This document shows positions 1 to 10,930 of a stretch of DNA of 64,000 nucleotides, piece after piece (the first letter of the stretch is position 1; every line of letters begins with the position of its first letter). The position numbers and the translations under genes were made by a program. The notes beneath the pieces were generated by a model. It searched no databases, was not told the DNA's origin, and saw only the letters and a program-made list of their open reading frames with translations. Source of the stretch: Phoenix dactylifera (lineage: Eukaryota > Streptophyta > Magnoliopsida > Arecales > Arecaceae); NCBI RefSeq assembly GCF_009389715.1, contig NC_052392.1, forward strand, positions 38,187,410-38,251,409, given 5' to 3'.

Positions 1-395
1 AGACAGTTTTTCAAGTTATTGTGACTACTACTGTGCAAAATCGATCCTCATGCTGCCAAAGATACCAAGAGAGCTCATATCTAGTCTTGGCTTTAGGATA
101 CAAAACAAATGCATTCAAGTAGCATGCAGTGTCATAGTTTCCCCGGGCATAGCGGTGATATTCAATTCAGGATTACTGCATGAAAGCTTGAAATCTACTC
201 AAAGTTTGAAACTGTCAATTTTGTTTTCATTTGATGCATGAGTAAGAGAACTCAAAAATTCTCGATTTGTTGGTTTATAGCTATTTTATGTATTGCGGAT
301 CATGATAAACAATGCTGATTTTAATTTTAAGAGGCTATTAATGGATCTCTGCTAGGAAGCATTTAGATTGGTAAAATTGGAAGGAATTTAGCATG
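1..395. other. intergenic, no gene seen
   Basis: AT-rich DNA with only short ORFs that have no recognisable motif. Positions 384-395 are the left copy of the target duplication of the adjacent retroposon. Confidence 0.5.
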
Positions 396-414
396 CAAGC
401 TTTTTTTTTTTTCT

Positions 415-445
<31 letters not shown>

Positions 446-620
446 GGTGGGGGTGGGGGGATGAAAGGGGAGCACTAGCCCACCCGATTTATTAAAGAAA
501 GAATTTACAAACAGAAGGAAAGAAGAAAAAGGAAAAAAAGGAAAAACAGTAAAACTAAGGTGAAACAAGCAAAAGGATATAAGAGTTTCAGCAGAACAAG
601 ACCCATAGTCTTTGGCATTT
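396..620 (-). mobile_element. retroposon insertion (LINE-like 3' end) with poly-C/poly-A tail
   Basis: On the minus strand, a segment containing an AATAAA-like stretch (near 490) runs into a long C-rich tract (complement of about 425-462) and then an A-rich tail (complement of 401-424). The insert is bounded by a direct repeat GAATTTAGCATG at 384-395 and 621-632, as expected for target-primed reverse transcription. There is no ORF with reverse-transcriptase motifs, so it would be a 5'-truncated LINE or a SINE. The duplication and tail are seen; the family is inferred. Confidence 0.6.
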
Positions 621-632
621 GAATTTAGCATG

Positions 633-2689
633 TGAAGTTTACAACACTGATTCTGTTTCTTTGCAGAGCATTTTTCTTATTATAATTGCATGATGGTGCA
701 ATGAAATATATTTTAATACCAAAAGCATACTTAAAATATATGGATTTTGGTTGATGTATGTATAATTGCATTAGGGTTCAATTGCAATGGGACTTTATCT
801 CCATTGTAGTAAAACCGTGGCTAGAATATAAGGATTTAGATCCTCCAATTTGTTCACAACCATATGGTGAGATTCAGTGTGACCCTGTCTTAGTTCACTG
901 TCCCAAAACTAATCATCATACCAAAAATAGATTTGTATAGTCGGTAAAAATTGACAACGTTGCGAAATTCCATTAACTTGTTTTTTTGGCCAGGCATGTA
1001 GCTGTATGCATGTCAAGCATCGCATTGAACAAACCAAAAACCATGTAAATAGTTGACACAACCAGGAAAACAACTTATCTAACAGGCACCAAGAAACTAC
1101 AAGGTGTCTCACCAGGGCCATGTCAGTTTAAGGAGCTACAAGGTGACCTTGTTTCATTGCTTGTTTATACAAGATGATGGACGAAAAGATGACTCATGGA
1201 TAACAAGTTCTTGTTGGCTGACATGAACACCATGGGACTTCAGAAATATATGAAGTCAGAAAAAACATGGAGATAAATTGCAATGCGTTTCAGATCTGCT
1301 ACAAAAATGTATTATCAGATTATGGAATCGAACAATGCCGAACAATTTTTTTAATCCCATAGGCAAAGAGATTTGTAACTTCTTACCAAATATGGGTGAC
1401 CAGAAATAAGCTAGCATCTTCAAGGTGACATCTTAAGAATTACAAGTTGATGGGAAAGTCATTAAGATGAAGGTTACATCACGAAATATGCGAGTCACTA
1501 ATTGTTGTTTTGGATCAACTACCTTCTAATGTTAAGACCAATATAGTTTTCTGCACCTGTGCAATATTTTTATTATCCGTTCCTCTCCACAAGAAGAAAA
1601 CAGGCATTCCAGGGAGCACATCAGTCACAGAGATGGACTTGAACATGTAGCACACCTGATGGAAGCTGGACTCCGACTGCTAGTTACAGGAAGCTTTTGT
1701 AAACCTTACATTATGATCCTGCAATCAAATTTACAAAATAAAATGAACTTGAAGGCAAGGGGTAGAGCTAAGGTATTCATCATGTAATGTGATCTGTTCA
1801 GAATGTTGACAAGATAATTATATTGAGACAAGGCGAGTGATTTCCAAATTCTCTGATCCGATGCATCTGAATGTCAGTAAATTCCTTTCTTTAAAGCAAT
1901 GGAGATTTTATCATCTCATTGACCATCTCATGTAACTTATTTAAAAGATTTTTTATCACTTCCTCTGATGCTAAGATTTGCACATCTAGTGGTAAATAAA
2001 GCACCAGAATATATTTGATAGAAGGGAAGATGGAAAAGGCAACCATGCAGAATACAGGGCTGCGAACGATATACTAAATTTATTACCGACTCAAAAACTC
2101 TAGCTGGTTGCTACTGCCTCTTATGGGAATGGAATACAAGTTGACTCCTGTCCATTGGTTGGAATGCCTTGCATTCAGTCAGTGGACAAAAAGGCTTCCC
2201 ATATCCGTTCAGCCAAAGATTTTGTTCCACTGCTTACAGACATAGCTTCATTGACTAGTAGACATAATAGTTTGGCTTCATGAAACGATCCCATCGAAGT
2301 CACTATTTTAAATATAATCTCGTAACTGCTTAGAAAGAGTCTCTCTTATCTATTCTTCCGCATATTCCTCCACTGTCCCGGGGCAGGGTGCTGTGACAAT
2401 GAAGAGAGAAAACAAAGGCAAGTTTTCAATTTGATGATGAACCTGCTGCTATTATCGCTCTGTCTTGTGGTCAGCTTTCTTTTTTATGCAGCTCTTTAGT
2501 TAAATGTAGATGGTTTGCTCACCAAAGGCACCAAGGATAAATTGTCCTGTCTGGCCCTTTCAACACCTTGTAAACCCATTTACATGTTGATCTCTTTAGA
2601 TCTGGAGCACAGAGTTCCCACATCTCATTCTCATTCAAGGCACTCCTAGTCTTGGCCAAAAATTCTCCCACTTCTCATCTCCACTGGGC
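633..2689. other. intergenic, no gene seen
   Basis: AT-rich sequence downstream of the minus-strand adenylate kinase gene. ORFs are shorter than 75 codons and show no family motif. No repeat structure was recognised. Confidence 0.5.
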
Positions 2690-2815
2690 TACCAGAGGAG
2701 TTTATATGCCAGGCCTTAGCATTAGCTAGAAGGAGCTGCAACTGGCTAAGGAACTTGGGGTAGGGAAGATTCTGGTGCAAGGAGATTCCAAGGGGAGGCT
2801 AGTTCTTAAGTCCTG
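2690..2815 (+). pseudogene. possible RNase H remnant of a retrotransposon pol gene
   Basis: From 2733 the plus strand reads ELQLAKELGVGKILVQGDSK and then meets a stop at 2813. This resembles the helix and the conserved GDS of retrotransposon RNase H domains, where the family pattern is an LA-K-ELG stretch followed by a V-GDS segment. The upstream part has no continuous frame and no reverse transcriptase is recognisable nearby. It is a short match and could be chance. Confidence 0.3.
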
Positions 2816-3368
2816 ACATTATAGAAACTGATTTCCAGCCATTATCTCGGCTGCAACGAAAGCCATGCATAAAAGACCACCATTTGCAGGGAACGTTCAA
2901 GGTACTCTAGGGCCAGCTCCAGGGCCAATTACACCAGGAAAAAACACTTTCTGGCCAAAAAGAGACCAACAGATTCATCACAAGCAGACTAACAGTTCCA
3001 AAACCAAAGCAAGCATGACTAATAGACTGATCTTGAGACTGCTAGATAAAGAATTGTACCACCTTTGAATACATTCATTTTAAGAGGTGCTCCTGTATGT
3101 GATTGAATAAAATTGTTACATTTACATTAAGCGTCATATAAGAAAAGATTCTAAAACTCAAAATGTACAACTATGGAAAAATTGAAGTCTTCTTTAAACA
3201 AAACAACATGAGCTTTACATGCATAGAGCTGTTAAAGATTTTCTTTGATTGTAATCAACAGCAATGTAGAATGGGACCTTCATGCATGCACCAAATAAAT
3301 CAAAACGCACTGTGATGTCATGCCAATCATTCTGTCCTATCCATAATGACTGGGTGCTAGAAAAAAAT

Positions 3369-5569
3369 CTAATGAGTCATACCAGCAGCCATGGATGATG
3401 AATCTGTTTTTGATTTCTTCTCAAGAATTGAAGATAATGCTTTGTCTATTTCAGCAAATACATCTTCAATAGGGGCATCCCCATTGACCTGAAATGAATA
3501 GTTAAAAGAGTACATTGAACGTGAAAAAACTCAAGCTGCTCAAAATAAGATAACAAATTTGACCTCATGGTGATCGTTGTGTAAGAAGTTCTGCAGTTTG
3601 ACTCAGTACATATTTCCTTACATTTGCATGAGGAGTCAGAGAACGACAATTTATTCCAAAGGTCAAATTGTCATCCATCGAGATGGTTATAAGACAAGGA
3701 ACATATATTCACAATCTTGATACTTGATCCCATAATGGTATCATGCTGACAGAGTATCGGTACGCCCAATATGGGGATCAGTTCAGCGTACCAACTCTCA
3801 ATTCAGCAGCTGTATGGTACGGTATGCTCAGTAGATGGTGGTATGCACTGTAAAGCAAACCTTGCAAAGTATAGTTAAAAAGCACCAAGTCATTTTGACT
3901 ATTTGAATAGTAGGGCAAAAGTTCAACTTTTCTGGACACCTGGAATAGATAAACAATTCTCTTGTACCGTAACATACAGAAATACAAGATATATAAATAA
4001 ATAAATAAATAAGGGCAAGTGTTAGAGTCCCTGTTTACTAAAAAAATATGAAATGCTAAGTCTCATATTACCTATAGATGTTGGCACTGCAAATTACTGA
4101 GGTCAGGATTTTGACATTGCACTGCTTCATTAGGAGCAATTTTCTAGCAACCTAAAGTCGGTCAAGAACAGACGAATCAAAACCTTTCCAGTAAGACCCA
4201 AATTGAACCTACTCCAATACTCCAGTAGATATTAGAGGAACGTTAAAATTTCCATTCTAAGCAGGATTGTTGAGAAGGGGTTGTCTGAGAGGGTGAAGCA
4301 CCTTAGAGTGTGCATCTAAAACTACTGGGTTTTTGGCATGCTTGCTTAGGGTCATGTGTCTGAATTTGTATATAGGTTTCCGTTACGAGATAGCATGTAT
4401 AAGGTGTGGTAAAAATCGAGAATTCCCTTGCAACCCAAGCTTTACAGTTCAGACAGCATTTCCATTATGCCAAACTCCAATCCCCTACACACCAAATATG
4501 GGTCTCCTTACCACCTTCTTTTTTAACTTCTCTCCCAAATATAAGCCAAGCATTTGTGGCATAGGGATGGCTTTTCTTAACACCAGACCAGCCTACGATC
4601 TGTAGTTGGATTATAAAGAAGCATGCTCCTGTGTTTAACTACATCCCTCCAGAGATTTGTTCTGGACAAGTCAGAAACTTAGTTTAGCCAAATTCTACTT
4701 TGTTTTTAACTTTCTTAGAGCATCTTTTAATGCTTTTGCTTTTGATTGTAGTCACCAAGAACTAGTGCTCTTCCTGCTCTTTCTTTATTCCTTGTTAGTG
4801 ATACTAAATAGAGGAGGAAATCTTTCTTGTATTCATATACCAATAGAATAAATTGATAACAAAGGAAGTTGCAAATGTTCCCTAACCACAAGCAACAAGC
4901 CTTGCACCCACTACTTGGCTTCCGTTTGAATCCTTCTTCACTTGATTAAAAATATCAAAGTTAAAGAAATTTACCCTTTTTTGACATTTTCTAATTGGAT
5001 GCACATGCAAGGTCATAGGTCTTCAAACCATTGCATTACTCTCCACTTTCGGTTCTTAATTTTTGGCGGCCCATGAAATCTCCTCTCTTCTTTACCACAC
5101 ACCACATGATCTATTTTGCTTGTTGTGATCAAGCAGATATAAGCGAAGCAGGGTTCACAAATAGAGTTGTCCTTCTAAATTTCATAGGCAGCACCATAAA
5201 AAGGGTGGCTTAGTACACGAGGCTCCCGCTACTGCAGGGTCTAGGGAGGGATAGACTTAAGCAGCCTTACACCCACCTGCAGAGAGGATAGGCAGCACTA
5301 TACGAACTGCAATAATAACCTTACCACTATAAATTGCATTATCTATGATATATTATATATACCCACAAATATTCAAGTGACCATCAGTAAAGAGGAAAAA
5401 AATAGATCTGCACACAAGGCCTGCCTTTTCTGTTCCATCAAAAGGGCCATGTGATGTTCGACAGATATATGAATTGCATTGCCTGTAGTATTTATCAGTA
5501 TTTCCGCATATAAATTTTCATTTGATCTTCAGGGTGAGTGAGTTCGTGTGTCTGTGTATATGTGTGTAT

Positions 5570-5607
<38 letters not shown>

Positions 5608-8600
5608 TCACATACCTTGAGCATGACATCTTTATATATTGAAAGGACAGCTTCAACATTCTGATGGTGAGTCTTCAATCGCAACTTTACCTTCAGAAAG
5701 GAAAAGAGAAAAATGGCAAAATGTCGCATGTTAGAGATGCCTCTGAAGTGAACATTTCTTTTGTTCTTCTGGTTATCTATCTGTATATAATGATGCATGG
5801 AAGCAAATGGTTCAGGTGGCTCAATCAGAGTTTGAACAATCAAAGAGGGAAATTAAGTCAATGACCTGGCATAAGGGGTACCTTTTCTTCCGTGTCATCA
5901 AACCGTTGGATAAGTCTTGCAGCAATTTCGTCATTCTCAGGAGGAGAGTACTTCAAATGGTATATTTTTCCAGTAAGAGGATCAAGCCTTCTACCAACCA
6001 CTCTCTCAATAAGTATCCCTTCAGAAACCTGCAAAAGAAATTAGTTATAAGGACAATAAAACTTCTCATCTAGTCTCTTGATCTATAGAAATTGGCATTA
6101 CATTGCAATTATATGATGCTTTCAACAGAAGTTGATGCTAAAAGCTTAACGAGGAAATAAAGGTAGAAAAGTTAATCTTTCCTTTAAGAGGCATGCTTTA
6201 CATAAGTTACAAATTTTATCCCCTGTTCTTTGTTAGATCAAAACAGCAGATATGTTCAAGACCAGGCAAGGAAGGAGGAACGAACAGCATGCTTGTAACT
6301 ATGTTGACTAATTTTAGTAGAGATACTAGAATTAAGTCATTTGGGTATGGGAAAGCAATGTGATTTGTGTTGCAAATTGTCTTTTTAGCTTATAATTTGA
6401 ATCTTGGTGGTGCATATGTGGGTATATTTTGTTTCTTGCATCAATTTTTGCTTTCTTTCCTCTTTGTCTAGAATCTTGATTAGTCCAATGGAACATTACA
6501 TAGCAAGGTCGGAGGAACCGGTACCGGGCACCGTACCAGTTCTCCGGCGGCATAAGCCGGTATGGGACGTGCCGGGCCCATACTGACAGGCGAGGGCACG
6601 GTACCGTGGGAGAGAGGAAAAGAGAGAGAGAATGGGGAGAGAGGGAGGGTGGCGGAGGCCGCGGCCGGTTCTCTTATTTCGAACGAAACAAAGGTCCGGT
6701 CGAGGCTTAAAAAATTTTGCGATTTTTAAGTGAAGTTTGCACAGATCAACGAGAACCGCCAGGTTCAGGATGGTTCTGCCAACCTTGTCGCATAGTTTTC
6801 TTTGGGTGCACAAGCCTGAATTGGGTAACAATGAGGTACGTTTCTTAATATTTATTTCACATATTTATGTTGGCTAAGAATTCAATTCATTAGTAGGTTG
6901 ATATATAAATGTTCTTAGACAGTGATAAATCTTAATCCATAGAGTGAGACTGAACTGATTGGAGTAAGAATTTAGGATGTAAAGAGAAACAAACAACCTA
7001 TAGAAAATAAGAATAAATCAGTAGTATTATGCTATCACTAAGAGCATGCATCAAATGTGACATCAGTTTGACAAAGTAATAATTTTAGTAAAATGAAGAG
7101 CTCACATCCAGGAGAATGAAAAGGTCAGGTCGGATTCCCAGATCTTCTAAAGCAGTTGCCTGAGATAAGCTTCTTGGGTATCCATCTAAAAGCCAGCCAT
7201 TTTCTTGAGCGTCTGGTTGCAGAAGACGTTCCTTTACCATCTGATATTCACAAGTCACAACACTCCAGTAAGAGCCATGATAATAGGGAAAGGAGGAGAA
7301 AGCATCAGATCAGGAGATCAATATACCGTGACAACAATTTCATCAGGAACCAACATTCCCTTCTCCATATATTCTTTGGCACGCTTCCCGTTCTCAGTTG
7401 CAGCTGCAATTTCTGCTCTTAGCAAATCTCCAGCAGCAATATGAACCAGCCCATACTGCATATATCAGCACCATTTGATTCAATCTGTCTTTCCCAAGGG
7501 GAAATTCGAGCATGTGGAATTAATCATGTGCAAATGAGTTATAAATTACATCTACCACAAAATATGGTGATAACACAACAATTCAAAACAAATACCATTA
7601 TTATCACCAAATATTACTTGGACAATGGGTATCTAGAACAAACAGGAACTTCATAAACTTATGAAGATGATTTTTTGATCAGCAATGAAATAATCAAACT
7701 TGAAATAGAAATTCTGATAAAAGAAAAAAAAACTTTTCAGATAGTATTGACTACCTAAAGCAGATGAATTGCGGCAGTAAATGCTTTTTAATACATATTA
7801 AACTGAAACATGCCCAAGAAAAAGAATTACAGAATTGGAGTGACCAAAATTAATTTACTCGATCACACTTGTTAAAAGATTTCAGTTCATAATGCACAAG
7901 CACAAGTATGATTACAATGAGTAAGTGTTTTACTCGTCGATGAGTTATTGTGTGCAGAAGAACAGATTCAAGCAGGAGCACAAACTTAATAGCGCAATAT
8001 TAAATATTTAACTTACTTTCTTTTTGATGAGCTCACATTGTGTTCCCTTGCCAGATGCAGGAGCCCCTGAAATGATAATCTTCAGGGGCTCTGGTTTCGC
8101 AACTGCTACAACCTAAAATTTGCAAACACACACACACACACAAACAGAGTCAAGAACTAACAACAGCTAGAGAGAAACTGATGTTAAAAAGACTGTTTTT
8201 CTTCTTTTTCCAAAGTATTGGCCCCCCTTATCAATTCCAAGACTGCCTTTCTTCTTTCTGCTCCAAAGTACTCGTCCAGATAGAGAGAACAAATCTAATT
8301 TTTAGTTGGAATCAAGCTCATGAGCAAACCAAGCACCCGCAGACAAAATTCCAATTTCAAAAAACCCACACTATCTTTCAATTAGAAAAAGCAAAATTTA
8401 TGAAATTAAAACTGATATAGCCATCAAAAAGAATAAACTCCAACCAAATCTAAGGAATGGAGACAAAAACATCGAAATCCGGAACACTAACCGGGCCTGA
8501 ACGGGTGGCGGCCGACATCTTCCACCGCAATTCGGCGGGTAAACGGCGATGACAGCTGATTTCAAGACAGAAAGAAGCCCTTGAAGTCTCCAAAGAGTCA

Positions 8601-8719
8601 GAAGAGTGGAGAGAGGCAGAATACTTGTTGTTGGAGAGAGGAACGGAAGGAAAAGAGGCCAGCGATGGCGTTGGCCTCGCCGCCGCCATAGACGACAAGG
8701 CGAGACCCAACGAACCCAT
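3369..8719 (-). CDS. AMK2: adenylate kinase, chloroplast type (AMK2-like)
   Basis: Catalyses ATP + AMP = 2 ADP, likely in the plastid stroma. Seven minus-strand exons, all phase 0: 8719-8492, 8112-8017, 7455-7327, 7240-7106, 6028-5882, 5690-5616 and 3488-3369, giving 309 aa. Residues 1 to about 80 are Ser/Ala/Arg-rich with few acidic residues, which suggests a transit peptide. The P-loop GAPASGKGTQ is at 92-101, the AMP-site HIAAGDLLR at 113-121, DGYPRS at 170-175, and the LID region GRRLDPLTGKIYHLKYSPP begins near 208 without zinc cysteines. RFDDTEE follows at about 238. The start at 8719 has a good context (G at -3 and +4); an upstream extension to 8848 is in frame but does not look like a plastid leader. 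The plastid AMK2 assignment rests on family resemblance. Intron 6 is 2.1 kb and intron 4 carries a GC-rich repeat. Confidence 0.93.
5211..5310 (-). mobile_element. Au-like SINE fragment
   Basis: The plus strand contains GAGGCTCCCGCTACTGCAGG, then a GGGTCTAGGGAGGG-like block and AAGCAGCCTTACACCC. These correspond in order to the reverse complement of the conserved 3' half of Au SINEs (the AAGGCTGC... and ...CCCCGC...GGGAGC blocks). It lies in intron 6 of the adenylate kinase gene, in the same direction as the gene. Identified from memory of the consensus. Confidence 0.5.
5572..5605. repeat. (GA)n microsatellite beside a 5' splice site
   Basis: About 17 GA units. On the minus strand they read as (CT)n starting about 11 nt inside intron 6 of the adenylate kinase gene, just after the exon 6 donor at 5615. 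Confidence 0.9.
6507..6800. repeat. GC-rich repeat insertion in intron 4 of the adenylate kinase gene
   Basis: A GC-rich island in otherwise AT-rich intron DNA. It carries recurring GGTACCGG/GGTACCGTG and CCGGTATGGG-type blocks in both orientations (6518-6610), then a GA-rich stretch and a CCGCGGCC block. A degraded relative with GGTACG blocks is visible at about 3745-3870 in intron 6. This looks like a non-autonomous dispersed repeat; no clear TIR or TSD was found and the class is unknown. Confidence 0.45.
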
Positions 8720-8900
8720 CGCCCCTCTCTCTCTCTCTCTCTCTCGCTCGCTCTCGGGCCCTTCATGGGGCCTCGGATCCGACGGTGAGGAATCAAGGGC
8801 AGGCGGGAGCCGGGATCCCGTCACCGGCCCATGAGGAGAACACGGCACCCAGACTGATTTGGGCCCAACATAGGGGTGGAATTCTATTCAATACCCATTT
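8720..8900 (-). promoter_or_regulatory. probable 5' UTR and core promoter of the adenylate kinase gene
   Basis: The 130 bp upstream of the start codon are GC-rich and include a (CT)n run at about 8728-8752, which is GA-rich on the gene strand. No TATA box is apparent. CT/GA-rich leaders are common in plant housekeeping promoters; the transcription start is inferred, not seen. Confidence 0.35.
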
Positions 8901-10793
8901 TATGTCGGGCTTTGGGCCAGGCTTACTTAAATTTAACATTTTTTAATGCTCCCCATGATCAGCGCTAGGTGGATGTCCGTTCAGGGCCTACCTCGGCCTA
9001 CAGGCGTCGAGATGGGGCCATGCGAGAAGGTAGCTGGATCTCTTATACCTTTTAGTTCAATAGGACCCGGGCTGGGTTCGCTCGCAAAAATTATATCCAA
9101 CACCGCATGCACTATATCATGGTGCACCATACCAATCACAAACGCTCATTTCTATAGCCTTCATTCATCAAATCATAGAAAATAATTAGTATTGTGCACT
9201 GCCGTATGGTACACGTAGTGTTTTTAGGTCATAGACTAGTGCAGATGATTTTTTTTTTTTTGTTGCTGTTGCTATCGTCGTGGCCTTCTGCTTCTTTATT
9301 TTTATTTTTTTTAGAGCCCATCAAACTGCGGATGTCGATGATCTGTAGGCTAACACAGCTTGTTAGTGTTCTTCAATCTGCTAGGACCAGAGAGCTAAGC
9401 AATGTTGGTCATGTCTTTAACTTCCATCTCCATACCTTGCGCATACTTCTTATAAAAATTGGATTCACTTTCGCATATATTTCATCCAACTTCATCTCAT
9501 CAGTACTTTAATAGTGATGCAGTTGAAACTCAAGGCACAGACTCTGAGTACTCAATGGTCCTGAGCTTTTTGATTTTGGTCTCTACCTTGGAAATATTAT
9601 TTATGAACTTCCATAATGTTTCATCGGTTGGAACATTTATTTTTGTTCATGAAAGATTTTTAGATCACTGGAGCACAGTGCAACAGTGTCATTATTTTCT
9701 TCTTCTTCTTCTTTTTATGATAATAAGGGAGGTTTGAGGCCACCCACTTCGATCTGGGCAGTCATTATTGAGATCCTGATGTCTGAAACTCTTGAGGGCA
9801 AAAGAAAAGACATTTAGTTAAATTAGAAGATTTTTAGAGAAGGCAATAAATTTGTTATTGATGCCGTGCTAAATTACATCAGATTAATGAGGCTGCTGAA
9901 ATGACTAACTTTTAGTTCTGCAGGAACGGCCGAGCTCGGATTAATTTTAAACTAGTTTCTTACTGCTTGATCATGAATATTTATGACAGGCAGGATACTA
10001 TATGATATCAGGAAATCTTGGAAAGACTGAAGAAAATTACTGCATGCTGAGATAATTATGGGTTTGAGATGATGTAAATTAGCATGATTCTGTTGCAGCT
10101 GTTAGAATTCTCAAGACAAGTAGATGCATTGATATGCTAAGCAATTCAGAGGAATTTGACTGGTGGTTCTTTTTTCCTTTTTCGATCAGCTTTTTAAGAT
10201 TAGCGCTCCTAGTAATGCAATTTAACAACGTATTATTCTTTCGATCGAAAGGGATAAACCTGGACTAACTAGTTAGCCTATGGGGTTGATTCTGTTTGCT
10301 GCTAAAACTTTTTTGAAAGTGTTATCAAGTGTGGCAGTGTGGGATTTTTGCATGCCTCAATGAAGAGAATTTAACATTTGTGATGGAATCTAGATGTTGC
10401 TTTGCATTTGCATGATGTGTTTATGTTGATCATCCTGAGCTGACACGAATATGTTGGTGTTTCTTTGCCTCCAACTGACTTCTGAAATCATTCCATGTTT
10501 TAAGTAGAGTATGACGCTTTAGAATCTCTCTTTCATTATCTAATGCACGAAGAAAAGGTTCGCAGTGATAATTATCCATAGAGTGATGCTCGTGGCATAA
10601 TAATTAGGGATGCATAAAGGGATTCATCCATTTCAAGACAACAGAAAATCCCAACTTCTTAAATAACAGAAGATCAAGATAGAACATAGTGGAAAATGAA
10701 CCTAACAGCTTAACACAAGTCTAGAAAGGCTTAGACTTACACTCCAGGGGGACACTAGTATTAGATCATATTCATAAGATACATAGCTAAGAG
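8901..10793. other. intergenic, no gene seen
   Basis: No coding signal. T-rich tracts near 9248 and 9697 precede short segments resembling the LINE-like 3' end seen at 396-620 (for example GGGAGG...CCACCCAC at about 9728-9748). These are too decayed to call separately. Confidence 0.45.
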
Positions 10794-10930
10794 TATGAAG
10801 ACCCATGCAGGCGTGTGTTTACTCCCACATAGGTTATTCGTCGAGAAGATTTTGGATATTTATACAGGACTAAGAAACCTAAAAAATATCTTCCGGCTAG
10901 TTTTTTTGGGTAAGATTCTGGGTTGTGACA
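10794..10930 (+). mobile_element. TRIM solo LTR (family 1)
   Basis: 137 bp homologous along its whole length to the LTRs of the complete element at 56240-56678, including GCAGGCGTGTGTTTA, GGTTATTCG, TCTTCCGGCTAG and the GGGTTGTGACA end. Its start has changed from TGTGAGG to TATGAAG. A perfect 5-bp direct repeat AAGAG lies on both sides (10789-10793 and 10931-10935), so it is a solo LTR left after LTR-LTR recombination. Confidence 0.85.

Noticed and set aside
8450-8848. Adenylate kinase start at 8848 or plus-strand ORFs over exon 1
   Set aside because: The extension would be encoded by the CT/GA-rich leader and is not transit-peptide-like; the plus-strand ORFs are antisense shadows of the exon.
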